Part shown: positions 1-9,069 of the stretch, piece by piece
Numbering within the stretch: position 1 is the stretch's first letter
Layout of the letters: every line of letters begins with the position of its first letter
Assembly: GCF_040564635.1 (NCBI RefSeq)
Contig: NZ_CP159837.1
Coordinates: 6,311,001 to 6,375,000, forward strand
Direction of reading: 5' to 3'
Source: Planktothricoides raciborskii GIHE-MW2
Lineage (GTDB): Bacteria; Cyanobacteriota; Cyanobacteriia; Cyanobacteriales; Laspinemataceae
DNA length: 64,000 nt
Notes under the pieces: generated by a model
Database searches by the model: none
Seen by the model: the letters and a program-made list of their open reading frames with translations, nothing else
Told to the model about the DNA's origin: nothing
Made by a program: the position numbers and the translations under genes

Positions 1-75
1 ATTTACCGCCCAAATTTCCCCCTGATGATAATTAGCAATTTGGGTTTTAGCCAAACCATACTGTTCGATGGTCAT
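1..75 (-). CDS. 5' end of an unidentified protein, cut by the window edge
   Basis: On the minus strand an open frame runs off the left edge. From the ATG whose complement is at 73-75 it reads MTIEQYGLAKTQIANYHQGE and five more residues. The same frame stays open 15 codons further upstream to an in-frame TAA at 121-123, and those codons also look protein-like (EDVAANLPSAFG), so the gene could start at a rare codon or be a truncated remnant. I do not recognise the family. It is divergent from thyX. Confidence is low because only 25-40 codons are visible. Confidence 0.35.
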   Translation of the reverse strand, partial: MTIEQYGLAKTQIANYHQGEIWAVN

Positions 76-1021
76 TCCAAAAGCTGAGGGTAAATTTGCC
101 GCTACATCCTCACAAATAAATTATCCTGGAGGACAAGCGCTTACTCTCAATGGCACTAAATGATTTTACGGCTGATTCATAGGATTTTACCTGACATTAG
201 CCAGCCGATAAATGGCAGCTTAATCGACCTACATTTAAGCAGTCACGAAATTCGCTGTCTACGGTTTTAAAAATACTCTTTATATTCAGAAAATGTTTAA
301 TTTTTAAAATTAACACCAATAAAATTTTTTTGATTTTTATGGCAAAATACTGTGGAATAAATACAGCGTTTATTTCTGTTGTTTTAGCATTTAATTATCG
401 GAGTTTTTTAGGTGTTTATTTTTAAAATATTAATTAAAGTAATTAATATTTTAAAAATAAAAAAATCTGGTAGATCGCGATCAGAAAAAATAATTTTATC
501 TAAAAGACCGGGGCAATTCATCATTGTCTTTAAGATAGATTGCGTTAGTCCTGACCTGATGGCTAGTTTCAGCATAACATTTTTAACATAATATTATCCC
601 TGACTAAAACTTACGTCAAATTCAGAGAAAAAAACTGTGAAATCATATTTGTAATTTGTAAAAAGACGGGTTATGGCTTGTTTCAGCCTCTCTCCGGTTT
701 TCTCTTTCCAGAGAGGCGATCGCGATCCTGTCAGAAGGCAAGGGTCGATCGGGGTTGATGACCCTTGGTTCTTGAAGCTCCTAAAGATCCTCTCTCTGTA
801 ATCATTCAGTGATATACGGCGGGCGGATCAACCATACTGCGGGAATTTGAGGATTTATGCCAGAATTGTCTCAAGAATCAGTGATAGTGATACGGTGATA
901 GTGATAAAATGTGAGCGACAACGGATCGAGCGGTAATTTTCCCTCAGAAAAATCATCATTATCTGAGTTGTACTATGATTGCGATCGCTGTCACTCAAAG
1001 TTACAAATTATTAACGATTTT
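76..1021. other. AT-rich intergenic region upstream of thyX
   Basis: No convincing gene is seen. The stretch is AT-rich from about 280 to 660 and holds a long perfect inverted repeat (listed separately). HIP1-like sites occur near 477 and 718. Short direct repeats of the type AGTGAT lie at about 880-905, just before an in-frame GTG at 911 that could extend thyX by 37 codons. Confidence 0.5.
416..460. repeat. Perfect 21-bp AT-rich inverted repeat
   Basis: Arms 416-436 and 440-460 are exact reverse complements (TTATTTTTAAAATATTAATTA) separated by AAG only. It is followed by a short A-run. It could be a cruciform-forming or protein-binding site or a weak terminator. No GC-rich stem is present, so a classic intrinsic terminator is unlikely. 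Confidence 0.8.
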
Positions 1022-2446
1022 ATGGATCGATTTCGTGTAGAGGTGATTGCCAAAACCTCCAATCCTCAGCAAGTCATTTATGGGGCAATGCACCAAGATT
1101 ATTGTGAGGATTTTGTTATAGATCAACGGGATACATGGCCGTCGGAAAGCAAAAGTGGGGAGATTATTGTCAAGCGATTATTGGCAGGCGATCGCGGGCA
1201 CTTTGGGCCTGTTGAACACCCCACTATTGTCTTTAATTGCGGATATTTTCCCCATAGCGTGATGCAACAAATTAGAACTCATCGCGTGGGAATTTCTTTC
1301 GACGTGCAGTGTCTGGCGGGAAATACTGAGGTGACATTTGTTCATGCTAGTGGCAGTTTACGCAAAATCAAAATTGCGGAACTTTACGAGTTGTGGACGA
1401 ATGGAGAAAAAGCGATTCGCCAACGATTAAAACAAGGTCGAAACGGAGAAACCCCTGGAGAATATCGTCGTGATTGCAAAACCCGAATCAAAAAAATGCG
1501 GCTAAGGGTTCTGAATGAAACCACTGGTTTTTTTGATCTCGGACATATTAAGGATGTGATGGCTAAAGGGATTCAACCTGTTTATCGCCTAACTTTAGAA
1601 GATGGTAAAACCTTAGATTGTACGACCAATCACCGCTTATTTACCACATTCGGCTGGCAAACAATGGGGGAAGCGGTCGGTTTAATGACAGCCGAAGATG
1701 GTCAGGTAATCAGCATGACCAAAAATTGCTTGGTCTTATGTAATGGCATGGCAGTGGCAGGCAATAGACTTTATAGGGATAAAGAGTTTCTAGAACAGAA
1801 AAATAACAAAGAGGCGGAGTTTGCCAAACATTATCAACCAATTCTCGAACCAAAAAATTGGCAGCCTAAACCGAAATCACCAGGGAATAAACTCCGATCG
1901 CATCCAATCAAGGTAAAAAGCGTTGAATTCCTGGGGTTAGAAATGACTTATGACCTAGAAGTAGAAGGCCCTTGGCATAATTTTGTCGCCAATGGTATGG
2001 TGGTGCATAACTCTAACCGCTATACGGGAAATCGGATCGTTGATGCGGCGAAAGGAAAACGCGATTTGGAAGACGTATTTTATCTCCGTCCCGTGGGCAG
2101 CTACACCGATCGCCAAGGAAAGCGTTATGACTATACTCAAGCACAACGCGATCGCGATTTAGCCTGGTGCTTAGAAGCGGCAAAACGCTATCAACAACTG
2201 ATCGCTGAAGGGGCTGCCGAAGAACACGCGAGAGGGATTATTCCCTTTGATGTGCGACAACATTGGGTGATGTCTTTAAATGTGCGATCGCTCATGCATT
2301 TGCTCGATATGCGCTGGAAAAAAGACGCCCAATTAGAATGTCAGAAACTCTGCGATTTAATTTGGCCGCATTTCCAAGAATGGGTGCCAGAAGTTGCCGA
2401 ATGGTATCTCCAAAATCGGGCTAAAAAATCTCGATTAGCGCCATAA
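1022..2446 (+). CDS. thyX: Flavin-dependent thymidylate synthase ThyX, interrupted by an intein
   Basis: ThyX makes dTMP from dUMP using FAD, NADPH and methylene-tetrahydrofolate in the cytoplasm. The exteins carry the ThyX signature, read across the intein as RTHRVGISFDVQ then SNRYTGNR. The 234-residue intein sits immediately before the conserved serine of that motif. The exteins joined from ATG 1022 give 240 residues, normal for the family; the product before splicing is 474 residues. The frame also opens upstream from GTG 911 (37 more codons), but those residues do not look like ThyX, whose cyanobacterial forms start close to MDRFRVEVIA, so 1022 is preferred. No good Shine-Dalgarno is visible for either start. 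The gene faces the sensor kinase operon tail to tail. Confidence 0.9.
   Translation: MDRFRVEVIAKTSNPQQVIYGAMHQDYCEDFVIDQRDTWPSESKSGEIIVKRLLAGDRGHFGPVEHPTIVFNCGYFPHSVMQQIRTHRVGISFDVQCLAGNTEVTFVHASGSLRKIKIAELYELWTNGEKAIRQRLKQGRNGETPGEYRRDCKTRIKKMRLRVLNETTGFFDLGHIKDVMAKGIQPVYRLTLEDGKTLDCTTNHRLFTTFGWQTMGEAVGLMTAEDGQVISMTKNCLVLCNGMAVAGNRLYRDKEFLEQKNNKEAEFAKHYQPILEPKNWQPKPKSPGNKLRSHPIKVKSVEFLGLEMTYDLEVEGPWHNFVANGMVVHNSNRYTGNRIVDAAKGKRDLEDVFYLRPVGSYTDRQGKRYDYTQAQRDRDLAWCLEAAKRYQQLIAEGAAEEHARGIIPFDVRQHWVMSLNVRSLMHLLDMRWKKDAQLECQKLCDLIWPHFQEWVPEVAEWYLQNRAKKSRLAP
1310..2011 (+). other. Intein in ThyX (mini-intein, endonuclease apparently lost)
   Basis: The element runs from Cys (CLAGNTEV, block A) to the C-terminal VVHN, followed by extein Ser+1. 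Block B is TTNHRLFTTFGW, block F lies around KVKSVEFLGLEMTYDLEVEG and block G around HNFVANGMVVHN. All splicing residues are present: Cys1, the block B Thr and His, the penultimate His, the terminal Asn and Ser+1. At 234 residues it is longer than a minimal splicing domain (about 135-150), but no LAGLIDADG motif is seen. The middle segment, with YRDKEFLEQ, resembles decayed endonuclease-linked sequence in other cyanobacterial inteins; that last point is inference. ThyX is inactive until the intein is removed, because the catalytic-motif serine is the +1 residue. Confidence 0.93.
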
Positions 2447-2449
2447 AGT

Positions 2450-2554
2450 AGTTATTGGTTATTGGTTGTTGGTTATTCTGTATTTTAAGCAACAAGCAAC
2501 AACCAATAGCCAATAACAAACAATCAATAACCAATAACAACTAACCAATAACAT
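2450..2554. repeat. Low-complexity inverted array between convergent genes
   Basis: Tandem TTATTGGTTATTGGTTGTTGG units are followed, after about 20 bases, by the complementary AACAACCAATAGCCAATAAC units. The transcript can fold back on itself in either direction, so it could end transcription of both thyX and the opposing kinase operon. It belongs to the heptamer-type arrays found elsewhere in this window. Confidence 0.65.
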
Positions 2555-3676
2555 TTATGATTGATTTACTGGCAATTTAACAATCACCGTTGTCCCCTGA
2601 TTTTCTTGGCTTGTGATTTCAACAGTTCCGTGATGTAAATCCACCACTCGCTTGACGATCGCGAGTCCTAATCCATTCCCCGGAATTTGCATCACATTGC
2701 TGCCTCGTTTAAAGGGTTCAAACAAATTGCCTCGATCTTTTTCAGGAATTCCCATGCCAGAATCTTTAACTTGCAAGCAAATATAATCCGCATCCCCAAT
2801 TAAACTTAAATAAATTTGGCTGCCTAGGGGAGAATACTTAAAGGCATTATCTAGTAAATTATTCAGAATATGCCAGAATAAATGCTCATCTAAATAAGCC
2901 TTGATAGATTCACCTTGATGGGCAAAACTTATCGCATAGTTTTTTCCTTCGCGATATTGAATTTTATCCATAAAGTTTTGACATATTGATAGCACATCTA
3001 GCAACCTAGGTTTAAAATTACTTTCTGGATTTTCTGTTTTGGCCATCAGCAAGATTTCTTCTAATAAAATATTCATCATATCCGCTGTTTTTTCAATTTC
3101 TTTGAGGGCATTTTGCTTTTTATATTCTGACCATTTTTTAGCGGATAAATTCATCAATTGAACCCAGGCTTTAATATTAGTAATTGGGCTGCGTAAATCA
3201 TGGGAAACCATCAACAAATAATCTGACTTTTTATCATTTTCCTGTTCCGCTTGCTGTTTTTGGGATTCTGCCTGGGTCAAGGCTTGTTTAATTTCCAGTT
3301 CTTTTTGATAGCGCGATCGCGCCACTTCAATAGCGGCTAGGAGTTCTTTATCCTTAAAAGGTTTGAGTAAATAACCAAAAGGATAAGTGACTTGAGCTTG
3401 TTTAACGGTCTTATCATCCCCATAAGCGGTTAAATAAACCACTGGGATATTCTGTTGGGTATAAATTGCTTGAGCAGCTTGAATACCACTCATTTCATTT
3501 TGCAACATAATATCCATTAAAACTAAATCCGGCTGAGTTTTGATGGCGGTGGCGATCGCCTCTTCTCCAGAAGCGACAATATCGGCGATGGTATAGCCCA
3601 TTTTTTCTAAACGAATCGCGATATCTTCTGCCACAATAGCCTCATCTTCGACAATCAAGATTTTAAACTGAGACAT
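2555..3676 (-). CDS. Receiver-histidine kinase hybrid
   Basis: Cytoplasmic two-component protein of 373 residues. An N-terminal receiver domain (about 4-120) has the acidic pocket EDE at 10-12, phosphoacceptor Asp55 in LVLMDIML and Lys105 in LLKPFKD. A coiled coil (about 120-155) leads to a HisKA domain with His159 in MVSHDLRSPI and a HATPase domain (about 255-370) with NLLDNAFKYSP, DSGMGIPEKD and GNGLGLAIVK. All catalytic motifs look intact and there is no membrane segment. The gene begins two bases after the stop of the upstream 1325-residue kinase, so the two are almost certainly co-transcribed, with this protein receiving phosphate from its neighbour and passing it on. The final output is not encoded nearby. 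Confidence 0.9.
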   Translation of the reverse strand: MSQFKILIVEDEAIVAEDIAIRLEKMGYTIADIVASGEEAIATAIKTQPDLVLMDIMLQNEMSGIQAAQAIYTQQNIPVVYLTAYGDDKTVKQAQVTYPFGYLLKPFKDKELLAAIEVARSRYQKELEIKQALTQAESQKQQAEQENDKKSDYLLMVSHDLRSPITNIKAWVQLMNLSAKKWSEYKKQNALKEIEKTADMMNILLEEILLMAKTENPESNFKPRLLDVLSICQNFMDKIQYREGKNYAISFAHQGESIKAYLDEHLFWHILNNLLDNAFKYSPLGSQIYLSLIGDADYICLQVKDSGMGIPEKDRGNLFEPFKRGSNVMQIPGNGLGLAIVKRVVDLHHGTVEITSQENQGTTVIVKLPVNQS

Positions 3677-3678
3677 GA

Positions 3679-6600
3679 CTAAAATCTCCTAAATTCTTGG
3701 GGTTGCGGAAAAGTCAGTTGGAACACTGTACCGCCTTGATTTTGCATTTCTAATTGGCCTCGAAGTTGACGGGTAAGTGCTCTTACTAGACGTAATCCCA
3801 GGGAATTCGTTTCAGCGATATTGAGGTCTTTGGGCAAACCGACCCCATTATCCCTAACTTCTAAAAATAGTGTTCCCTGAGAAATTTGAGTAAACACAAT
3901 CGTAATTTCACCCATCCGAGCCTTACCTTGTCCTGGTTCTCGGTAGGGAAAGCCATGTTTCAGGGCATTCGAGACCAGTTCATTAATCAACAAACCACAG
4001 GCGATCGCGGTATCCAAATTGAGATCCACATTGTTCACCTGCAAATTCAGGCCAATCAAATTGGGACTCACATTATAAGAATCAAATAAATTTCGGGTTA
4101 AACTTTTTAAGTAATCCGCAAAATCAACCTTAGCCAGATTATTAGATTGATAGAGCTTTTCATGGATCAGCGCCATTGAACGGATCCGATTTTGGCTTTC
4201 GGCAAGAATCGACAAGATTTGCGGGTCTTGAATATACATAGACTGCAAGGAAAAAATGCTGGAAATTACCTGCAAATTATTTTTCACCCGATGGTGAACT
4301 TCCTTGAGCAGCAGTTCTTTTTCTTGCAAAGACGCTTGTAATTGCTGTTCCGCTTGCTTGCGGGCAGTAATATCCGTAATCACGGAGACGAAACCAATCA
4401 CTTCCCCAGAACGATCCAGTCGATAGTTCCAAGCTACTTCTACATCAATAATACTGCCATCTTTGCGACGATGCTGAGTGGTGTAGATACTGGGGGGCAA
4501 TTTGTGGTTGATCAAATTCCTAAAATATGTGGCTAAATGTTCTGGTTGTGATTCTCCGGCAGCTAAAGACCAAATAGATTTTCCCTGGAGTTCATTGAGT
4601 TGATAACCCAACATTTGTAAACCCGCTGAATTGATCAATGTAATTCGACCGGTTAAGTCAATTTCTCTAATCCCATAAGGCAATGTTTCCACCAGGACGC
4701 GATATTTTTCCTCACTTTGGCGCAATGCTTCCTCAGCCCGATAGCGATCGCTAATATCTCTGACCATAGAAATCAACCATTTCTGTCGATCGTAGGTCAA
4801 AAGTTTGGTGGAAATCAGCACCGTCCGTGTCGATCCATCTTTATGTAAAATCTGCCAATCTTGATTACTGATGTTTTTGCCTCGGAAGGCAGCGTTTCTG
4901 GCGGCCAACGCCTGAGTCCGGTGTAGAGAATCGGCATAAATCCAACTAAAATAATCAGTGTGCTCCGCTTCTTCTTTGGAATAGCCGGTAATTTCCTGCA
5001 TTTTATGATTGTAAATAATAAACTGACCCTGCTGGTTACTCACGGTAATTCCTTCATTGGCCGTTTCTAAAACTGCATCGAGAAAGTCCCTAGAAGAACG
5101 CAACTCCTCTTTCACCTGTTTGAGTTCCGTAATATCGCGACTAAGAGCCATGACAAATTCTACCGAACCATCCCGGCCATATTCAGGCACTAAATGAGAC
5201 TGATAGGTTTTCACTCCCCTGCTGGTGGAAAATTCAAATTCGATTAGTTGATCTTCGCCGGTATCAAATACTCGTCCAATGGTTTGATTCCAGACTAATA
5301 GAAGGTCTGGGGACATTCCCAACTCTTCATTAGTTTTACCGATAAATATTTCCGGGTATATTCCCGTGACCCGTTCCACCGCTGGGTTGACATAAACATG
5401 GCGAAATTGGCGATCGAACCGGGCAATTATATCTGGGGAATTTTCCACTAAAGCTTTAAATTCTTGTTCTCGTTGATAGAGTTGTTCTTGTGCTTGTTTC
5501 AGTGCGGTAATATCCCGATCTACCCCGATCAAAGCAAAAGGTTTTCCCAGGCGATCTTTGGCCAGAGAAAGAGAAGTATTCGCCCAGAAAGATGAACCAT
5601 CTTTCCGTTTTTGCCAATACTGCCCCGACCAGTAGCCTGTTTCCGTGACTTGCTGAATTCTGGCTTCTTCTTCCGCTGCTTCATGGGGTTCGACAATAAA
5701 AGTCACCCGTTTCCCCATCACTTCTTCGGGAGTATAACCGTAGAGAGTTGTTGATGCTGGACTCCAATAAATAATATAGCCCATTAAATCCGTGACGACA
5801 ATTGACTCGCGGACATTGTTGAGTAATTGGGCTTGGAATTGTAATGTCTCTTCGGTTTGTTTGCGATCGCTGATATCAACCGCTGTCCCCAGCATTGTTT
5901 CTGGCAAACCATCTGGAGTCCGGCTTAAAATTACATCCCAAGTATGCAGCCACCGCCATTCTCCGTGGGCATTTTTAACTCTAAACTCATTTTCTAAGAC
6001 TTCTCCATCTTTGGCTTTAGCCAATCTTTCTGAAAGTGCCGTCATTTTTTCCATATCGTCAGGATGTAATCTTTCCACAAAAAATGCGAATCCCTGACGT
6101 TGAATTTCTTCCGGTGAACAACCAAAAAATTCTCGATGCCGCGAGGTGGCATAGATATTATGCTGTAAAATTACGTTAAAAATATAAAGCAATTGAGGTG
6201 TTGTATCGGCAATTTTTTGCACTAAATCATGGGCTTGAGTTCGGAAAAATATTTCTTGGAGTGTTTGCTTAGTTATGGTGTTTAAATTTACATTAATTTT
6301 TTGATTTTCTATTTTTTTGGTTTTTATTTTGATTTTTTTTAAAGATTTTTTGAGTTTTTTTTCTAGACTTATCCGATAAGTCACATCTTGAATAAGCGAG
6401 AGAATCGCAATCACATTTCCTGACTCATCTCTCAGAGTAGAATTATACCATTCACAAGATCGCAGCGATCCCTCCTTGGTGTAATGGTGATGGCAAATAA
6501 AATTTACCGTCTCCCCTTTTTTGACTAATTTATAAATTTTTTGATGAATTAGCTTCATATCTTGAGGTTGAATAAACTGCCAATCTTTCAAATACTTGCC

Positions 6601-7656
6601 TACGAGTTCTTCTGCCGTCCAACCAAATATTTTTTCTGCGGTTTTAGACCATTTTTGTAATTGAAAATATCCGGTAAATTCAATTACCGCTAACGGAGTA
6701 TTATCCAGATAACATTTTAATCGCTGATAAGCTTGTTTAAGGGCAAGTTCCGATCGCTTGCGTTCGGTAATATTCATGGTGGCACAAGTCACCCCGATGA
6801 GATTTCTGCTGCTGTCATATAAAGGATCGACGGTGAGATCGTAGAAATTAACTTCCCCTTGCATGGTTACATTCACTTCTTCTCGATGGCTGATACCCGT
6901 GTCTAACACGCGCTGTTTAATCTCAACCAAATGCAGAGCATCTTCAGGGGGCAGCAGTTCTAGATCGGTTTTCCCTAAAACCGCTTCAGCATTAATATCA
7001 TGGGGATTATAAACCCAGGTGTAACGCAACTGTCGATCCTGCTGAAAAACGGCAATGGCCGAATTTTTCAGTGCTGCTTCCAAGGGAGTTTGAGTTTGAA
7101 TCAGGTTATTTTCTATCTCTTCAAAACAGGGGGGTTCGGGAGAAATTGATAACTTTTGATTGTTTTGACATTCGGTGAGGTTAATACTGACACCAACCAG
7201 GCGATAAATTAAGTCTGGAGTATTGTCATTTTCCGGGATAATAACGGCGCGATCGCCTCTATCTATCTGATCTTTTTCTCCCTGATTTTGGCTGGCTGCT
7301 GAAGCTTCATTTATCAAAGGAACTAAGGTAGTAATCCATAAATTTTTTTCCCCTTCAACCGGCCAATATTCTTCATAAGCAATACTCTGATTTAACTCGA
7401 TACAATAATTAAAATTAGCCGCGATCTTTTGGGCGATCGCCTCTGGAAAGACCTGACTCAGGGTTTTGCCTGAAATCATTTCTTTAGACTTTCCCATCAC
7501 CGTTTCATACCGTGAGTTAACCCTGACAAAGAGAAAGTCCCCTGATGGCAAAACATCTATCACAAAGGTCAGATCCGGCAATGTTGGAGCATTCCCCTGA
7601 TTGACGCATTCTGGATTACCTGATTTTTTGGGGTTATCGATATTGAAATTGATCAT
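3679..7656 (-). CDS. Multi-PAS sensor histidine kinase (HisKA_2 type)
   Basis: A 1325-residue soluble sensor kinase. About eight PAS/PAC modules follow each other (roughly 25-115, 185-300, 305-430, 480-600, 605-725, 735-850, 855-975 and 980-1100), recognisable by repeated PAC endings such as GVDRDITALKQAQ, VMALSRDITELKQ and SMVRDISDRYRAE. A lysine-rich segment at about 430-465 may be a coiled coil. The kinase core has the HisKA_2 motif EVHHRVKNNLQVISS with its histidines near residue 1120, then a HATPase domain with LINELVSNALKHGFP and LEVRDNGVGLP. No transmembrane helix or signal peptide is visible. Signal and cofactors are unknown; PAS arrays often bind haem, flavin or small ligands. It is the first gene of a two-gene operon with the receiver-kinase downstream. 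Confidence 0.9.
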   Translation of the reverse strand: MINFNIDNPKKSGNPECVNQGNAPTLPDLTFVIDVLPSGDFLFVRVNSRYETVMGKSKEMISGKTLSQVFPEAIAQKIAANFNYCIELNQSIAYEEYWPVEGEKNLWITTLVPLINEASAASQNQGEKDQIDRGDRAVIIPENDNTPDLIYRLVGVSINLTECQNNQKLSISPEPPCFEEIENNLIQTQTPLEAALKNSAIAVFQQDRQLRYTWVYNPHDINAEAVLGKTDLELLPPEDALHLVEIKQRVLDTGISHREEVNVTMQGEVNFYDLTVDPLYDSSRNLIGVTCATMNITERKRSELALKQAYQRLKCYLDNTPLAVIEFTGYFQLQKWSKTAEKIFGWTAEELVGKYLKDWQFIQPQDMKLIHQKIYKLVKKGETVNFICHHHYTKEGSLRSCEWYNSTLRDESGNVIAILSLIQDVTYRISLEKKLKKSLKKIKIKTKKIENQKINVNLNTITKQTLQEIFFRTQAHDLVQKIADTTPQLLYIFNVILQHNIYATSRHREFFGCSPEEIQRQGFAFFVERLHPDDMEKMTALSERLAKAKDGEVLENEFRVKNAHGEWRWLHTWDVILSRTPDGLPETMLGTAVDISDRKQTEETLQFQAQLLNNVRESIVVTDLMGYIIYWSPASTTLYGYTPEEVMGKRVTFIVEPHEAAEEEARIQQVTETGYWSGQYWQKRKDGSSFWANTSLSLAKDRLGKPFALIGVDRDITALKQAQEQLYQREQEFKALVENSPDIIARFDRQFRHVYVNPAVERVTGIYPEIFIGKTNEELGMSPDLLLVWNQTIGRVFDTGEDQLIEFEFSTSRGVKTYQSHLVPEYGRDGSVEFVMALSRDITELKQVKEELRSSRDFLDAVLETANEGITVSNQQGQFIIYNHKMQEITGYSKEEAEHTDYFSWIYADSLHRTQALAARNAAFRGKNISNQDWQILHKDGSTRTVLISTKLLTYDRQKWLISMVRDISDRYRAEEALRQSEEKYRVLVETLPYGIREIDLTGRITLINSAGLQMLGYQLNELQGKSIWSLAAGESQPEHLATYFRNLINHKLPPSIYTTQHRRKDGSIIDVEVAWNYRLDRSGEVIGFVSVITDITARKQAEQQLQASLQEKELLLKEVHHRVKNNLQVISSIFSLQSMYIQDPQILSILAESQNRIRSMALIHEKLYQSNNLAKVDFADYLKSLTRNLFDSYNVSPNLIGLNLQVNNVDLNLDTAIACGLLINELVSNALKHGFPYREPGQGKARMGEITIVFTQISQGTLFLEVRDNGVGLPKDLNIAETNSLGLRLVRALTRQLRGQLEMQNQGGTVFQLTFPQPQEFRRF

Positions 7657-8039
7657 AATTCTTGAATTTCCCGATCTGCCGCCAAAGATGATTTATCCTG
7701 AAATCACCTTTTGACTAATTATATCAAATGCCCTGGAAGCCCGCGATGGAACTATAGGGAAATTAGCCGGACATTAGCCGGACATTAGACCATACTTTCC
7801 CCACCCGACAATACCCAGAGAATTTAATTTAATTATCTGGTAATTATCTGGAATTTAGTCACCTCGATCGCTTCTCCAGTCCTCTACATGAAAATCTACA
7901 TAAAAATCTACATAAAAATACATTGATCGGCGGGGCGGAGGTTAGCCCAGGAGTGGCTCCCATCTTTCCCTTGCCGAAAAGTCCTCAACCAACCAATAGG
8001 TTATAATAAATAAGTAACTAGCAACCAAATATAAAAAAT
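7657..8039. other. Intergenic region with promoter of the 8040 leader
   Basis: No gene is seen. Direct repeats of ATTAGCCGGACATTAG occur near 7757-7790, and TACATAAAAATCTACATAAAAATACAT near 7895-7923. The right part carries the -10 box described separately. Confidence 0.5.
7998..8012 (+). promoter_or_regulatory. Likely sigma-70 type -10 element
   Basis: TATAAT lies at 8002-8007 in the context GGTTATAATAAATAAG. A good -35 at 17 bases spacing is not obvious (TTGCCG at 7971-7976 is too far), so the promoter may be activator dependent. Initiation around 8013-8016 would place the foldable element at 8040 about 25 bases into the transcript. Confidence 0.5.
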
Positions 8040-8165
8040 TAACCGTTACAAGTTGCAGAACACAAATTCTAGTAAAGTAATTTACCGGAGCGAATCCGGT
8101 AAGTGGTGAAGAAACAATTAGAGGGTGTCGAAAGTTGGCGGTTCAACTTGTAACAACAACGGTTA
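8040..8165 (+). ncRNA. Structured RNA or leader element upstream of a small secreted peptide
   Basis: The two ends pair: 8045-8055 (GTTACAAGTTG) is complementary to 8144-8154, and 8040-8044 (TAACC) to 8161-8165 with a six-base bulge. Inside is an 8-bp hairpin, TTACCGGA at 8082-8089 with TCCGGTAA at 8095-8102 and loop GCGAA. A -10 box lies just upstream and a strong ribosome site (AGGAGG, 8353-8358) about 190 bases downstream. I could not match it to a known riboswitch. It may be a leader of the 8367 gene or an independent small RNA. Confidence 0.45.
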
Positions 8166-8366
8166 ACTGGTCAAAAGCCCTTGATTTTTGCTCGGTGAGC
8201 CAACGCAACCGGAGAAACTATTTCCGCGATCGCCTGGTCTTTTATTCTGACGACAAAATATTCGGCAATATTCGGCAGATTACTGAGATGATCGTTAAAG
8301 TAAAATTCGGTTGCCGATTGTCAAGCGATCGCCACGAGGGTCTAGAAGCTTTAGGAGGTGTTTTTA

Positions 8367-8627
8367 ATGAAGGGTAAATGTTTCCGTGGAATAATTCTTT
8401 GCTTATGGGTGATAGGAACCGTAAATTTGGCAATGAAACCGATCCTAGCCTGGGATGATTTGCATATGCCAAAATTTCCAACCAATCATCCCCTCAACGG
8501 GTTAAATCAAGAGATGATGCGCTCCCAGAATTCCCGGAATCTGGAAACGTGGCAAGTCTCAGCTAGAGGTGAAGTGAGTGAAGATTGTCTGCTGTATGGA
8601 ATTTGTTCTGACAGCAAAAAAGATTAA
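8367..8627 (+). CDS. Small secreted protein of unknown function
   Basis: An 86-residue protein. ATG 8367 is preceded by a near-perfect Shine-Dalgarno, AGGAGG at 8353-8358, with 8-base spacing. Residues 1-28 form a signal peptide: MKGKCFRG, then a hydrophobic core IILCLWVIGTVNLA, with a cleavage candidate after PILA. The mature part is about 58 residues, polar, rich in Asn, Met and Ser, with two cysteines near the end (EDCLLYGICSD) that could form a disulphide. No family is recognised. The strong ribosome site, export signal and structured leader upstream argue that it is a real gene with post-transcriptional control (inference). Confidence 0.65.
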   Translation: MKGKCFRGIILCLWVIGTVNLAMKPILAWDDLHMPKFPTNHPLNGLNQEMMRSQNSRNLETWQVSARGEVSEDCLLYGICSDSKKD

Positions 8628-9069
8628 TAAACGCACAAAAAAACCGGAAAAATAAGTGAGATTGTTTTCGGCGATCGGAAAATGAGTGCATTAATTCCTC
8701 GTAATTCCAGGACAATCGGTGCTGATGGCTATTTTTTATTTTTTTATAGATTATTACTTTTCCGATAATTTTTTTTAAAATTAACCCGCAAATATTCAAT
8801 GTTCTTTACCCAATAATTATCGAGTCGTTTACAGCTAATAAATCTAATACCCCGGCTAAATCATGCCATAGCATATATTCCAGGCAAAAAGATAAAAATT
8901 ATTATTGCCATGATTATCTGCCTAGATATATTTTTTTTGGGATAAATAATCAAAATATTATAATAAAATAAGTAAATATTTAAACCAAATAACTAATGTA
9001 ACCGTCTATAGCTATAAGCATATTTTACGTAAAAATATGTTAAGTTATAAAATCTGAGATTTGGAAAAA
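8628..9069. other. AT-rich intergenic region upstream of the ATPase/STAND pair
   Basis: No gene is seen. The sequence is strongly AT-rich from 8700 to 9060. The imperfect palindrome CATATTTTACGTAAAAATATG at 9019-9039 lies 30 bases before the ATPase start and could be an operator; TATAAG-like hexamers surround it. No terminator with a clear U-tract is visible after the small peptide gene. Confidence 0.45.

Noticed and set aside
8040-8165. Cobalamin-type riboswitch because of GGAGCGAATCCGG
   Set aside because: The B12-box is missing and the following sequence does not fit; similarity is limited to one hairpin loop.
8135-8377. 80-codon plus-strand frame ahead of the secreted peptide gene
   Set aside because: It overlaps the well-supported 8367 start, contains the distal arm of the RNA fold and has no ribosome site or protein-like character.
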